A DNA stretch of 64,000 bases from Bacillus yapensis (GCF_005280205.1 NZ_SUND01000011.1:62001-126000), one strand, 5' to 3'. Numbered from the stretch's first letter, positions 7,259-16,667 are shown. Program-made: numbers and translations. The notes: generated by a model from the sequence alone, not told the origin.

Positions 7259-9200
7259 ATGTATCACCTCCTTTAAGGGAAATTGATTTAAGAAATCGAT
7301 AGACGATTATACTACGCATCAAAATTCGAATTTCCGGACTAGGAACAACATTTCCTTCTGGACCTTCCATTTCTTTAGAAATTGCCTTTCTTAATGTTTC
7401 AATATTCAAAAATGAATTTATGTCTTTATCTGAGAGCATTTGTTTTGCCTCGTCAATCAAATCTAACCAATTACCTCCCATACGATGAACCCAATCCGCT
7501 CCTTGTACGCCACGGAAGTACTGATTTAATCTCACTTTATCTGGTAGATACCCTTCTGTTGCATTTCTAATCAGGGCACGATCCATCCCATTATTAAAAA
7601 ATTGCTCTAAAGGAAGGGACAAACAATAATTAATCACTCGAATATCATTCGTTGGATCGCGCATCAACACTCCATACTGCAAGGAAAACTTTGAAAAAGA
7701 TGTACCATTCGCATTCCAAACAAATTCATTATCTAAGAAGTACTTCTGTTCTCTAGAAAGTGAAAGATCAGGAAATCTTCCATCTTCCGCCATACCATAG
7801 TCTTGTAGCTTATTATAAATACTCGTCTCTTTAGCAAAATCAGGATTGATAAGCATAGGGAATTGATAGTCACCACTTTTGCTTAAAGAAGGAATGGCCC
7901 TTTTACTTATAACTGATAGTAGCTTTGATCTACCCACGCCCATTGTTCTACTATAAGACTGAAATTCCCTCACGAACCGAATCCACTTCATGTTCTTTAG
8001 CAAATAGCTGTAATAGTCTAATCCAGGTCCCCAAGAAATCGTAAAATTCCCTCTAGCCCCGCTTAATAGAATCCCCATACCATCTTTACTGGCTTGCTCA
8101 AAAATCCCCTTAATCCAATGAGAATTTTCAAAAAATTTATAGGGCATTTCCATAATTTCTAACCAATCGTCAATATTGCTATATGGGTTTTTTCCCTCTA
8201 GACTTAAATATTGATCTTCTATATTCCCGACATACTCTACCGTTGCACCTATAAATGGACGTTCATCCGGCACTTGATGCCTTGGTGTATAGTCATTAAA
8301 ACTTTCTACAGGAATCGAACTATAGGTATGTAAAGTCTTATTTTGTTTTTGTAATGTTCTAGAAGCAAAGCTAACGACCGATCCTGAATCAAGTCCACCG
8401 CTTAATTGTGAACCGACCGATTTAAATGTACGTAGTTTTGAATCAACCGATTTTTGAAAAATATCTCGGAAAGCCTCAATATATTCCTCATCATTCTTAA
8501 ATCTAATTTCTCTATCAAAAGATAGTATATTAAATTTGGAGAGCTTAACTTTTCCATTCGTAACTGTAATTGTATGGGAAGGTGGAACTTGTAGGATATC
8601 TTTAAGAACCGTTTTTCTTACATCGACTGAATCGATCATGTTTGGTATCGACAAATACTCAGCCAACCACTCTTCATTTAATTGCTTTTTGATATACGGT
8701 AGCTTAAGTAGTGGCTCAATGACAGTGCAAAAAGCAAATCGCTGCACATCATTGTAATAATAAAGGGTTCTTGCACCCGAAAAATCTCTCGCTCCAAATA
8801 GCTTTTGTTTTCGCTCATCCCAAATCATAAAAGCAAAGTCACCAACCAATTGTTTAGGAAATTCCTCGCCCCATTTCGAATAGGCAAGAATGAGTAGCTG
8901 ACTATCGGGCATTAGCCTATCTTCTCGTCGTTGAACTCCTAATCTATCAAATAATTCCTCACGATTATCAATCATGGCATCTGACGTAATGACCAATTGT
9001 CTATCATAATCATAATAAGGCAATGGCTCACCAATCGATTCTGGTGTGATCCACTGGGCATGGCACCCCAAAAACACATTTTCCTTGTTCCACATTTTTA
9101 CGTCATCTGCTGGAAATTTTCCTAGTGCTTGCATCATTCGTTGCCCAAGATTCAAAGGAATTTTTTCTTCTGTGTAATAGATTCCAGCAATCGCACTCAT
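7212..9200 (-). CDS. Lasso peptide cyclase (asparagine synthetase-like, McjC type)
   Basis: Activates the side-chain carboxylate of the ring residue (predicted Asp9) as an AMP ester and closes the macrolactam with the core's N-terminal amine. The 662-residue protein starts MSAIAGIYYTEE; it lacks the N-terminal catalytic cysteine of true glutamine-dependent asparagine synthetases, as lasso cyclases do. The ATP-binding PP-loop SGGLDSGSV is near residue 267. The ATG at 9200 is preceded by GGAGAAG. The 3' end overlaps the precursor gene in another frame, so expression of the two is probably coupled. Position within a B1/B2/kinase/exporter operon supports the call. Confidence 0.93.
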   Translation of the reverse strand: MSAIAGIYYTEEKIPLNLGQRMMQALGKFPADDVKMWNKENVFLGCHAQWITPESIGEPLPYYDYDRQLVITSDAMIDNREELFDRLGVQRREDRLMPDSQLLILAYSKWGEEFPKQLVGDFAFMIWDERKQKLFGARDFSGARTLYYYNDVQRFAFCTVIEPLLKLPYIKKQLNEEWLAEYLSIPNMIDSVDVRKTVLKDILQVPPSHTITVTNGKVKLSKFNILSFDREIRFKNDEEYIEAFRDIFQKSVDSKLRTFKSVGSQLSGGLDSGSVVSFASRTLQKQNKTLHTYSSIPVESFNDYTPRHQVPDERPFIGATVEYVGNIEDQYLSLEGKNPYSNIDDWLEIMEMPYKFFENSHWIKGIFEQASKDGMGILLSGARGNFTISWGPGLDYYSYLLKNMKWIRFVREFQSYSRTMGVGRSKLLSVISKRAIPSLSKSGDYQFPMLINPDFAKETSIYNKLQDYGMAEDGRFPDLSLSREQKYFLDNEFVWNANGTSFSKFSLQYGVLMRDPTNDIRVINYCLSLPLEQFFNNGMDRALIRNATEGYLPDKVRLNQYFRGVQGADWVHRMGGNWLDLIDEAKQMLSDKDINSFLNIETLRKAISKEMEGPEGNVVPSPEIRILMRSIIVYRFLKSISLKGGDTYEKGMESANTTIIGY

Positions 9201-9243
9201 CACATCTTCTCCAATTCAAAGGGATTATACTTTTAGAAAAATT

Positions 9244-11040
9244 TTACGATAGAACCCTAACTTGTTTCCCTATCAAACTGCTAAACATTCCACTCTTTTC
9301 TTTTGACAATTCGACGAAACCGCCTTTTTGAATAACCTTTCCTTCATCTAAAACAATAACTTGGTCTGCATTACGAACAGTCGATATCCGATGAGCGATA
9401 ACAATAATCGTCATTGTGCCTCTTAATCTTCTAAGAGCCTCTTGAATCCTTTCTTCGTTTTCAATATCTAAAGCGCTTGTCGCTTCATCTAATACAAGAA
9501 TTGAAGGTTTCCTAAGAATTGACCTAGCTAAAACAAGCCGCTGTCTTTCACCACCAGAAAGCCTGATACCTCGGTCACCTACAATGGTTTCTAAGCCATT
9601 CGGAAGCTGCTGAACAAACTCATCGGCCGAAGAAAACGTAATAGCCTCCCACAGTTCCTCGTCCGTAGCATTTGGTGCGACTAGCATGAGATTGTCTCTA
9701 ACGCTCCCATTAAATAAGAAAGGCTCCTGTGGAACATAGCTAATAGCCTTCCTAAGTGACAATAAGTTCTCTTTATTAAGTGGCTTTCCATCAAGAAGTA
9801 TGTCGCCTTGTTCCGGTTGGTTAAGCCCCATTAATAAATCAATTAACGTGCTCTTTCCAGCCCCAGATTTTCCAACGATAGCTGTCATTCTTTTCGCTGG
9901 TATTCTTATATTGACATTTTCTAAAGCAAATTTCGGTTGATCCAGTAAGTACCGAAAATGAACATTATGGCATTCAATTCCCTGACTTAATTGAAGTGCT
10001 TTTACACCTCGAACTTCCTCCTCATGAAACTCCCTTACTTGTTTACACTCCTCTTGCAAAGCGATTACAGCCCTAAAAGATGGCAATGTAGTTGCGATTT
10101 GTTCCAAGGATGACTGGATTCCCGTCACTCGTGGCCATAGCCTTGAAAAAATAACGATTATAAGTACCAACTGACCAGCTTGTGCGTTGTATACATTTAC
10201 GGCAGTCAAGATAAATACTGCGATTAATACGGATGATGCAACTTTATAATAAAATTGAGATTTGGTTTTTAGATTTGCATAATTAACCTGTTGCTTTTGC
10301 ATATCTAAGGTAATCGAGCGAAACCAATTCATCCTAGACTTTTCCAACATATTACTTTTTACATCCTTAATTCCGTTAATTTGATCCGTGATACCTGCTA
10401 AAACATTTTTTCCTAATTCAAAACTTTGGGTTCCTAAAGCAAGTGACCTTTTTAAAAAATGGCGAGAAAACAAGATTAAGATGACTCCACTTAATAGAAC
10501 AAATACGGTAATACTAGTTGATATCCAAAAAGCAATGATGATTTGTATCAAGGTAAATACAAAAGAAGATAGAAACTGTAAAAGTGAATAGGTACCTATA
10601 CTGGCACGAGCTATCTCGGCTGTGATGAGATTAATAAGATCTGATTTTCTTTTTTTTATAAAAAATGGCCATTTGGCATGAAGGATAGCTTCATAAGTTT
10701 CCACTCTCAAATGTCTTAAAAAGCTGTTTTGTATGGTTGTATTTTTTATCGTAATATGCCTGCTTAACAAGCTTTGGATAATCGTAATGAATACAAATAT
10801 ACCTAGTATAATTGAAAGCCCAGCTGTACTAGACAAGTCTTCAAAGAACAAAAAGGCACTAGATAATGGGGTTCCTTCTGTTTCTATGTTCACAAACCCA
10901 CTCATACTAATCATCGGAAGCAATAGTAAGATCCCGACTCCATCAAGCAAACTAATCAGAGTCGTAGCAAAAAGGTTAAGATATAAAGTCCTACCTGTAT
11001 GTTCATGTATTTGCTTTAAAAAGTACAAAGCTTGTTTCAC
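9244..11040 (-). CDS. ABC exporter (fused permease-ATPase) of the lasso cluster
   Basis: A 598-residue half-transporter with an N-terminal six-helix membrane domain and a C-terminal ATPase: Walker A GKSGAGKSTLID near 390, signature LSGGERQRLVLARS near 495, Walker B SILVLDEATSALD, and the H-loop VIAHR. It is expected to export the mature lasso peptide and so give the producer immunity, as McjD does. The start is a GTG at 11040 preceded by AGGAGG. It lies 12 bases after the nucleotidyltransferase gene and 43 before the cyclase, within one transcription unit. Substrate is inferred from context. Confidence 0.92.
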   Translation of the reverse strand: MKQALYFLKQIHEHTGRTLYLNLFATTLISLLDGVGILLLLPMISMSGFVNIETEGTPLSSAFLFFEDLSSTAGLSIILGIFVFITIIQSLLSRHITIKNTTIQNSFLRHLRVETYEAILHAKWPFFIKKRKSDLINLITAEIARASIGTYSLLQFLSSFVFTLIQIIIAFWISTSITVFVLLSGVILILFSRHFLKRSLALGTQSFELGKNVLAGITDQINGIKDVKSNMLEKSRMNWFRSITLDMQKQQVNYANLKTKSQFYYKVASSVLIAVFILTAVNVYNAQAGQLVLIIVIFSRLWPRVTGIQSSLEQIATTLPSFRAVIALQEECKQVREFHEEEVRGVKALQLSQGIECHNVHFRYLLDQPKFALENVNIRIPAKRMTAIVGKSGAGKSTLIDLLMGLNQPEQGDILLDGKPLNKENLLSLRKAISYVPQEPFLFNGSVRDNLMLVAPNATDEELWEAITFSSADEFVQQLPNGLETIVGDRGIRLSGGERQRLVLARSILRKPSILVLDEATSALDIENEERIQEALRRLRGTMTIIVIAHRISTVRNADQVIVLDEGKVIQKGGFVELSKEKSGMFSSLIGKQVRVLS

Positions 11041-11052
11041 TAGCCGATCCTC

Positions 11053-12201
11053 CTATGTTAGTACATGTTTTCTAGTTTTTTTCAGCAGCCACGTAACTGG
11101 ACGTAATGGAAAATACAAAAAGCGCAACAATTTAGGTAAAGGCAGTACCTGTACATCCTCCGGCAATGGATAATATAGAGACAGGATAAACAGGCATTTT
11201 TGTTGTATTGACATTAAGGAAAACAAGTGACGCGAATGATAGTCTGCTATATCCTTTGGAACAGAGGACGAATGCAAGCTCACTCTCCTTTCAAAATAAA
11301 AGATCGCCTTCTGTGCTAATAGATGAGATCGCTTATTTTGAAGAAATCTCTCTGTCCCCTTAGGTAGTGGAGAGTTAAAAAGAACAGAAACGAGAATCAG
11401 TGCCTGCCCAGCAATATGTATTTGATGATACTTCTTAAATACTAGATAAACTTCTTCCCAATTCATTTCTAGTTTTAGCATTTGGAAAATATCCATTAAC
11501 CAACGCAAACGTGACCATCCATGTCGTGCTCCATGTAAAACCAAGAAATAAAATAGGTCTTCTTTTGCAAGAGTGTAAGTTTCCTTAATTCCCCTTCTCC
11601 GCGCCCATAATTCTGAGAAACGAGGCTCCCGTCCTGGTCCAGGATTTAATCTCCAATGGACTTCGATTTTAATCCCCTTCTCCTGATGGAAAAAAGATAG
11701 GTGGTGGTGCCTCCACTTCCAATCATTGAATTGTGTGTCAAAGTATTCATCTTTTACATAGCCTTGGTGTAAAAGAAGGTCTTCTGCTTGTTCAAGCTGT
11801 TCAATAGGGACGAGAATATCTAGGTCATTGGACGTTCTCAGGGAGACATCGCCATATAAATCAGTACCTAGTAGTGGACCTTTTAAGAATAAGAGATTTA
11901 TATTTTCAGTTTGAAAAAGCTTGTTAATATTCTCCATTTCTGCGCTTAAGTACAGCATGTATAACGTGTTTCTTTGATATAGTTGTTTAATCGTTTGCTT
12001 GACTTTAGATGGAATCGACTCTTCCATTAATACCCATTTCGAAGCAAGACCTGGGTACGCTCTATGGTGCTTTGCTAAATCTATAAACTGATCCCAATCT
12101 ATTTTTGGGGACTCGCTCGTATTTTTCACGCTTAGAAGATTAAGGATTAAATGTAATTCTTCTGGAATGTTATTTAAATTCAGGTTCCAATTTTGTTGCA
12201 T
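11053..12201 (-). CDS. Nucleotidyltransferase family protein of the lasso cluster
   Basis: A 382-residue protein with a DNA-polymerase-beta-like nucleotidyltransferase core: NLLFLKGPLLGTDLYGDVSLRTSNDLDILVP carries the paired acidic residues DLD. A following motif (IKIEVHWRL) gives a further acidic residue. This matches the NTP_transf_5 type often found in Firmicute lasso-peptide and other RiPP clusters. Its substrate is not established; it may add a nucleotide to the peptide or to a partner. The gene overlaps the B2 reading frame's end (GGAGGTTAA serves as stop and ribosome-binding site), so the two are translationally coupled. Confidence 0.8.
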   Translation of the reverse strand: MQQNWNLNLNNIPEELHLILNLLSVKNTSESPKIDWDQFIDLAKHHRAYPGLASKWVLMEESIPSKVKQTIKQLYQRNTLYMLYLSAEMENINKLFQTENINLLFLKGPLLGTDLYGDVSLRTSNDLDILVPIEQLEQAEDLLLHQGYVKDEYFDTQFNDWKWRHHHLSFFHQEKGIKIEVHWRLNPGPGREPRFSELWARRRGIKETYTLAKEDLFYFLVLHGARHGWSRLRWLMDIFQMLKLEMNWEEVYLVFKKYHQIHIAGQALILVSVLFNSPLPKGTERFLQNKRSHLLAQKAIFYFERRVSLHSSSVPKDIADYHSRHLFSLMSIQQKCLFILSLYYPLPEDVQVLPLPKLLRFLYFPLRPVTWLLKKTRKHVLT

Positions 12202-12204
12202 CCC

Positions 12205-12651
12205 TTAACCTCCTAATCGTTTTGCAAACTTACCGACAACGATAAATTTATCCATAATCTCAAAACCCGTCACATAAAATGGACCACTACGTACCCAAGC
12301 GTGGGCAACAAGCTTTCCATTTTCATCTTTTGCTGTGCCTAAATACAACGTACTTTCAATATCTCGCCGTTCTAACATCTTCATCGCTGCAATCGCCTTA
12401 ACAAGGCACTGACTTTCCCAAAATGTATATTTACTTGTTATGTTTATCGCCTGCGAAATCTCTGAGAGTATCTTTTTATGGGAGGACTCTAAAGTAAATG
12501 GAGTTTCTTCCATATGTTCCCCTAAGTAGGGTGCAACCTTTGAAAAAGGAATGCTTTTTAGAAATCTCCCCCAAGCAAGGTATAGAAATGACTCAAGAAA
12601 AATCCTTTTCGCATTCCAACTTAGTGATATAAACAATCTAACTTTATTCAC
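12205..12651 (-). CDS. Lasso peptide leader peptidase B2 (transglutaminase-like)
   Basis: A cysteine protease that removes the leader after the conserved threonine at -2. The 148-residue protein has the family's Cys in FWESQCLVKAIAAMKML near residue 88 and His in KLVAHAWVRSG near 118, the expected catalytic pair of the McjB C-terminal (transglut_core3) domain. It is a stand-alone domain, as in split-B clusters. The start is a GTG at 12651 preceded by AAAGGA; no ATG fits. It lies 19 bases after the B1 gene. Confidence 0.9.
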   Translation of the reverse strand: MNKVRLFISLSWNAKRIFLESFLYLAWGRFLKSIPFSKVAPYLGEHMEETPFTLESSHKKILSEISQAINITSKYTFWESQCLVKAIAAMKMLERRDIESTLYLGTAKDENGKLVAHAWVRSGPFYVTGFEIMDKFIVVGKFAKRLGG

Positions 12652-12670
12652 CTAGCAGAATCCTTTCACT

Positions 12671-12967
12671 TTACGATTCTTGTACTTGAATTAACTTTTC
12701 ATTTTGCAATAACTCTAAAAAAGACAAAACTTCTTCTTCACATTGTGATTTTCCAACCTTGTATTGATCCAAAAGTTTTGAGATTAACTCATTTATCACA
12801 GTTGGCTTCTCGATCATTTCCCAAATCTCGCCACCCATTTCACCAAGGTTATAATACTTCCCATTTGAGACACTAAGCATTACTTTTTCCCCGCCCATAT
12901 CACTCACAATATTTCCCTTGCCTTGACTGACTATATGATTTATTGAAAGTCTTTGATTTGTAATCAC
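12671..12967 (-). CDS. PqqD-like leader recognition protein B1
   Basis: A 98-residue PqqD-family protein that binds the precursor's leader and presents it to the peptidase. The family pattern is clear: GEKVMLSVSNGKYYNLGEMGGEIWEMIEKPTVINELISKLLDQY. The GTG start follows GGGGGGAG. It is between the kinase and B2 genes with almost no gaps. PqqD-type proteins also serve other RiPP pathways, but the neighbours fix the role here. Confidence 0.9.
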   Translation of the reverse strand: MITNQRLSINHIVSQGKGNIVSDMGGEKVMLSVSNGKYYNLGEMGGEIWEMIEKPTVINELISKLLDQYKVGKSQCEEEVLSFLELLQNEKLIQVQES

Positions 12968-12969
12968 GA

Positions 12970-13896
12970 TTACTCCCCCCTTTTGATTGTAGATAAAATC
13001 AAACTCGTTAACTCATGGGCCGTAAATTGAGAATTCGGACGGCAAATTTGAAACATTTCAATTTTTTCTGCCACCTTAGCAGTGAGGGCAAAGTGCCACT
13101 CCAATTTCCCAGAAGGTGCTATTAGGAAATTGCGATAAGTATGATAAGAGAGAGTATACAAACGTTTTATATTTTCTATTGGGGTGATACTAATCCGTTC
13201 ACTCTTTGTTTTGACTAATTCAATGATCCCTGAAAGGGGCAGCTGACAATCACTAAATTGTTCTGAGATAGGAATCGCAAATTTAGTTTCTCTGTCAACT
13301 ATAGGGCGCAGATTCTCCGGACTTAAACCAAAAGCGTGCAAACTTTCCTGCCAGAGCTTTTGCTGCGGATACGCTGGAGTAACCAAGGGAATGTTTTCTT
13401 TTGAAAATGTCACAGGGATCACATCATCACTTATAAGTTGATATCCTTTTTGTAAGAAAGCCGAAGCAAGTGTTGATTTCCCTGCACCTGAATCTCCTAC
13501 TATCGCATACGCTTTTCCATTGATCGCTATGGCACTACCATGTAAAGGAAGAATTTGGCGCTGCAGTAATATGGCACCCATACAGGTTCCGAGAATATAA
13601 AGTCTTAATTTGTCCTCTTTGGTGTTTCCTATTGGAGACACAATAATCTTTTTCCCATCTTCAATAGAGAAAATGGCTACATTAGAAATTTGAAACATAA
13701 TAAGCTGATCTTTCACTACAAAAAAGCTTTCTGGCTCTGAAAGTTCAGACCACTCTTTCGTTAAATCACCTAAACGAATAAAGATATCTATTTGATTTCT
13801 ATCAGGTTCCATTTTAGTTAATTCAGGTAATGGTAACTCACTTAATAATGTAAAACCAAAAGCTTTATACATGAATTTACTAGCAATGTTTATCAT
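12970..13896 (-). CDS. HPr kinase-like kinase of the lasso cluster
   Basis: A 308-residue protein with an HPr-kinase C-terminal fold: P-loop IVGDSGAGKSTLASAF near 144 and YQLISDDVIPV, the acidic pair that in this family takes part in metal and phosphate binding. It lacks the N-terminal domain of true HPrK. Homologues in paeninodin-type clusters phosphorylate the C-terminal serine of the precursor, and the precursor here ends in serine. ATG 13896 is chosen over an upstream TTG because GGGGGAA sits before it. It is the first gene of the lasso operon. Role inferred from family and context. Confidence 0.88.
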   Translation of the reverse strand: MINIASKFMYKAFGFTLLSELPLPELTKMEPDRNQIDIFIRLGDLTKEWSELSEPESFFVVKDQLIMFQISNVAIFSIEDGKKIIVSPIGNTKEDKLRLYILGTCMGAILLQRQILPLHGSAIAINGKAYAIVGDSGAGKSTLASAFLQKGYQLISDDVIPVTFSKENIPLVTPAYPQQKLWQESLHAFGLSPENLRPIVDRETKFAIPISEQFSDCQLPLSGIIELVKTKSERISITPIENIKRLYTLSYHTYRNFLIAPSGKLEWHFALTAKVAEKIEMFQICRPNSQFTAHELTSLILSTIKRGE

Positions 13897-13938
13897 AGTT
13901 CCCCCAGAAAATTTATTGATTATGAACAAATGATGTAC

Positions 13939-13944
13939 ATTATA
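13939..13944 (-). promoter_or_regulatory. -10 element of the lasso operon
   Basis: A perfect TATAAT on the minus strand, about 43 bases before the kinase ATG. No good -35 lies 16-18 bases upstream (T-rich sequence instead), so activation or weak expression is possible. Confidence 0.55.
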
Positions 13945-13966
13945 ACGAACAATTAATCCAAAAAAA

Positions 13967-14896
13967 TTAGTTCTTTTTCAAAGTCAGTAGATTGATTTCG
14001 GGTGTATTAAATAAACGAAATTTCAAAAACGATATTGCATCACTGCTCCCCAAACCAGCACTGACATATTGTTTAAATCCCTTATACTCCCATAAACCCT
14101 TGACTCTATTCTGTGGAGGAAATAATCCACTTTTTTCATCCCAAGCTTCTGGCACGAATAATGCACCAATTAGTGGCAATCGGATTTGTCCACCATGGTA
14201 ATGTCCTGCAATGATTAAATCGAAGTTCCTCATAACATACTTTGGATCTGAAGTTATACTATCAATTCGATAATCAACAACAGGGTAATGGCTTAATGCA
14301 ATTAAAACATCGGAATCCTTTAAGTCATTGAGCTTAGGCAATCCATTCATTTGATGAGGATGGAGGATAGTAAGCTCTTCTGCAAAATTGAATTTTCTTA
14401 TAGACATTTCAAAATCAACAAAGTGAACTTCTGAATCTCCCTTTGTTACCGTTTCGATTTTTTCTAGTAATTTAACTCCTCTTTTCTCCATCCCAGAAAT
14501 AAATTCTGACTTTTTTCCAGCAATGTAGCTAAGTGGATCAGCGTTCCCAGGTACAAACCAGGCATTTTCTCTATCTTCAATTCCTTCTATCAAATCGTAA
14601 AAAGGCTTATAGTTTTCACTGTTAATATCATCTAGCATATCTCCAGTAAAAATAATCGCGTCATAAGTAAGTGAATTGATTTTATTTATGAGCCTTTTTT
14701 GATTATTACCAAATTCTTTTTCATGTAAATCGGTTATTTGGAGTATCGTAAACCCCTCTAATTCTTCCGCCAAATCATCAACGACAATCTGTTGTTCAAC
14801 GATTATCGTTCGATTGTTATCAATGAATGTATATATTGCTAACACTAAAAACAATAGGAATAGTAGAACGAATAAGTACTTCATAAATCTCAACAT
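13967..14896 (-). CDS. Membrane-anchored calcineurin-like metallophosphoesterase
   Basis: A 309-residue phosphoesterase with an N-terminal membrane helix (MKYLFVLLFLLFLVLAIYTF) and an extracellular or surface catalytic domain. Metal-binding motifs appear in order: ITDLHEKEFG, FTGDMLDD, VPGNADPLS, ALSHYPVVDY and AGHYHGGQIRLP. It resembles the YkuE/YpbG type of B. subtilis; substrate unknown. ATG 14896 follows GGAG at 9 bases; an ATG 22 codons further upstream adds a sequence that does not fit the family. A SinR-type inverted repeat sits just upstream of its likely promoter, suggesting co-regulation with the exopolysaccharide genes. Confidence 0.85.
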   Translation of the reverse strand: MLRFMKYLFVLLFLLFLVLAIYTFIDNNRTIIVEQQIVVDDLAEELEGFTILQITDLHEKEFGNNQKRLINKINSLTYDAIIFTGDMLDDINSENYKPFYDLIEGIEDRENAWFVPGNADPLSYIAGKKSEFISGMEKRGVKLLEKIETVTKGDSEVHFVDFEMSIRKFNFAEELTILHPHQMNGLPKLNDLKDSDVLIALSHYPVVDYRIDSITSDPKYVMRNFDLIIAGHYHGGQIRLPLIGALFVPEAWDEKSGLFPPQNRVKGLWEYKGFKQYVSAGLGSSDAISFLKFRLFNTPEINLLTLKKN

Positions 14897-14967
14897 TTTA
14901 TCAAACTCCGATGATCCAAGACATGCTTTTTTTCTTACTATAATAAATACATTATATAACACAAGTC

Positions 14968-14983
14968 GTTCTCATTAAAGAAC
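14968..14983 (-). promoter_or_regulatory. SinR-type operator upstream of the metallophosphoesterase
   Basis: GTTCTCATTAAAGAAC: on the minus strand GTTCTTT followed by an inverted GTTCTCA, with the same 16-bp spacing as the B. subtilis SinR operator. TATAAT follows closely at about 14950-14955. Confidence 0.6.
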
Positions 14984-15027
14984 ATCTTTTCGACAAAATT
15001 CCCTATTTTAAGTAGAGGGGCATTCTA

Positions 15028-15744
15028 TTAAACTTTTCCACTAGATAAAATATTCATTAATAATTCCTTGTTAGGATAATCACTTTCTTGAAACTGTTTG
15101 ATAACCTTGTTAAGGTCATATTCTACCCTTACATTGGATAATTGAAATCCTTTATCACCAATGTCAACAAGTGCATATGATGCTTTGGTTAGACCATCAA
15201 ATGGTAATCCGACACTTCCTGTATTAATGACCGATTTTCCTTTAATATACCTGATATAGGGTTTATGAATATGAGCATAAATGTAAATGTCCGCCTCATT
15301 TTCCATAAACTTTTCTTCTAATATATCCTCATTTTCTGTTGGCTGAACAATTTCAAAGAGGCTATCTGGGGTAGCATGAAAAGCAAAGATTTTTACCTTC
15401 CCATATTCGAATTTTAACTCAGTTGGTAACCCACTTAGATATTCTAAGGCTTGTGAATCTAGTTGTCGCAGCGACCATTCGCGTTCTAGATTCATGATTT
15501 CAAGTGCGGTGTCTGGCACTTCACCTTTGTTAATTCCTCTTACTAACCACTCATCTGCATTCCCCTTGATAACGTCACAGTCTAGAAACCTGATTATCTC
15601 AAGCGAACGGGACGGTTCTGGACCCCTAAAACATAGATCCCCCAGAACAAAAATTTTATCTACTTCTCGAGTTTCTATGTCCTTTAAAACGGCGTCTAAA
15701 GCTACGGCATTCCCATGAATATCCGAAATAAAGGCTACCTTCAT
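15028..15744 (-). CDS. YfcE/MJ0936-type metallophosphoesterase
   Basis: A 238-residue cytosolic phosphodiesterase or phosphatase. Catalytic motifs: ISDIHGN at 6-12, LGDLCFRGPEP near 34, KGNADEWL near 58, FHATPDS near 114 and YAHIHKPYIRY near 150. AGAGGTG before ATG 15744 fixes the start; an upstream reading adds 16 residues without support. It lies 95 bases after the serine acetyltransferase gene and may be read from the exopolysaccharide operon. Substrate unknown. Confidence 0.88.
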   Translation of the reverse strand: MKVAFISDIHGNAVALDAVLKDIETREVDKIFVLGDLCFRGPEPSRSLEIIRFLDCDVIKGNADEWLVRGINKGEVPDTALEIMNLEREWSLRQLDSQALEYLSGLPTELKFEYGKVKIFAFHATPDSLFEIVQPTENEDILEEKFMENEADIYIYAHIHKPYIRYIKGKSVINTGSVGLPFDGLTKASYALVDIGDKGFQLSNVRVEYDLNKVIKQFQESDYPNKELLMNILSSGKV

Positions 15745-15839
15745 TTGATCACCTCTTAGAAAAGCTCCACTAATATTAATTTTTATTTCCATTCGATTTA
15801 ATTTTAATAGTTAATTCCTCACTTGAAGAGCCCCATATA

Positions 15840-16667
15840 TTAGTAGAGAATTTTTGTTTGAAACTTAGAGATTACTTTACTATTTTCTGGAACACTTTCG
15901 GTTAGCCATACATTACCACCAATAATTGATTTTCTTCCGACAATCGTCTCTCCTCCTAAAATAGTGGCGCCTGCATAAATCGTTACATCATCTTCAATCG
16001 TTGGATGTCTCTTTAAACCTTTTATGACATTCCCACTCTCATCTTGTTGGAAGGAAAAAGCACCTAGCGTTACCCCTTGATAGATGGTTACATGGTTTCC
16101 TATTTCTGTTGTTTCTCCTATTACAATTCCAGTTCCATGGTCCATAAAAAAACTGTGACCAATACTTGCACCAGGATGGATATCAATACCCGTTTTACTA
16201 TGTGCATGTTCAGAAAGTAATCTAGCTAACAGATAATAACCTAATTTATTAAGCTCATGAGCAATACGCTGGACCATTACAGCAAATATCCCTGGGTAGG
16301 CAATTGCGATTTCTTCGGTACTCCTTGCTGCTGGGTCTTTTACAAAAGCAGATTCAATATCTTGTAAAATAAGTTCTCTTAGCTTTGGGAGTTTTTTTAT
16401 GAAATCCAAAGCATTATTTTGTACAAAAGAATCCTCATTAGAAGTTAGCCTCATTAACAGTTCAATTTTTTCTTGTATCTGATTGACTTTATTTAATGAG
16501 ATTTTTTTACAACTAAAATACTCTGGCAATAATACTTTTCTAATTTCTGTTATGAACTCTACTATTTTTTCACCATGGAGTTCTTCTTTAAAACGGTACA
16601 TTACAAATGTTGTATTATAGTTCTGTTCCAACTCCTCATAAATATCCCCTAAGCACTTCTCTCTCAT
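15840..16667 (-). CDS. Serine O-acetyltransferase (EpsC/CysE type)
   Basis: Acetylates serine with acetyl-CoA to O-acetylserine. The 275-residue protein has a helical N-terminal domain and a left-handed beta-helix C-terminus with hexapeptide repeats: DIHPGASIGHSFFMDHGTGIVIGETTEIGNHVTIYQGVTLG. The catalytic DH pair (MDHGTG) is present. It is the last gene of the exopolysaccharide locus, 43 bases after an ATP-grasp ligase. Such an acetyltransferase normally feeds cysteine synthesis, but no cysteine synthase is nearby; here it may supply a serine-derived group for the polymer. AGGGGATGG precedes the ATG. Confidence 0.9.
   Translation of the reverse strand: MREKCLGDIYEELEQNYNTTFVMYRFKEELHGEKIVEFITEIRKVLLPEYFSCKKISLNKVNQIQEKIELLMRLTSNEDSFVQNNALDFIKKLPKLRELILQDIESAFVKDPAARSTEEIAIAYPGIFAVMVQRIAHELNKLGYYLLARLLSEHAHSKTGIDIHPGASIGHSFFMDHGTGIVIGETTEIGNHVTIYQGVTLGAFSFQQDESGNVIKGLKRHPTIEDDVTIYAGATILGGETIVGRKSIIGGNVWLTESVPENSKVISKFQTKILY

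Noticed and set aside
13970-13976. GTTCTTT near the lasso promoter as a SinR operator
   Set aside because: A single half-site inside the end of the phosphoesterase gene, without an inverted partner at the right spacing.
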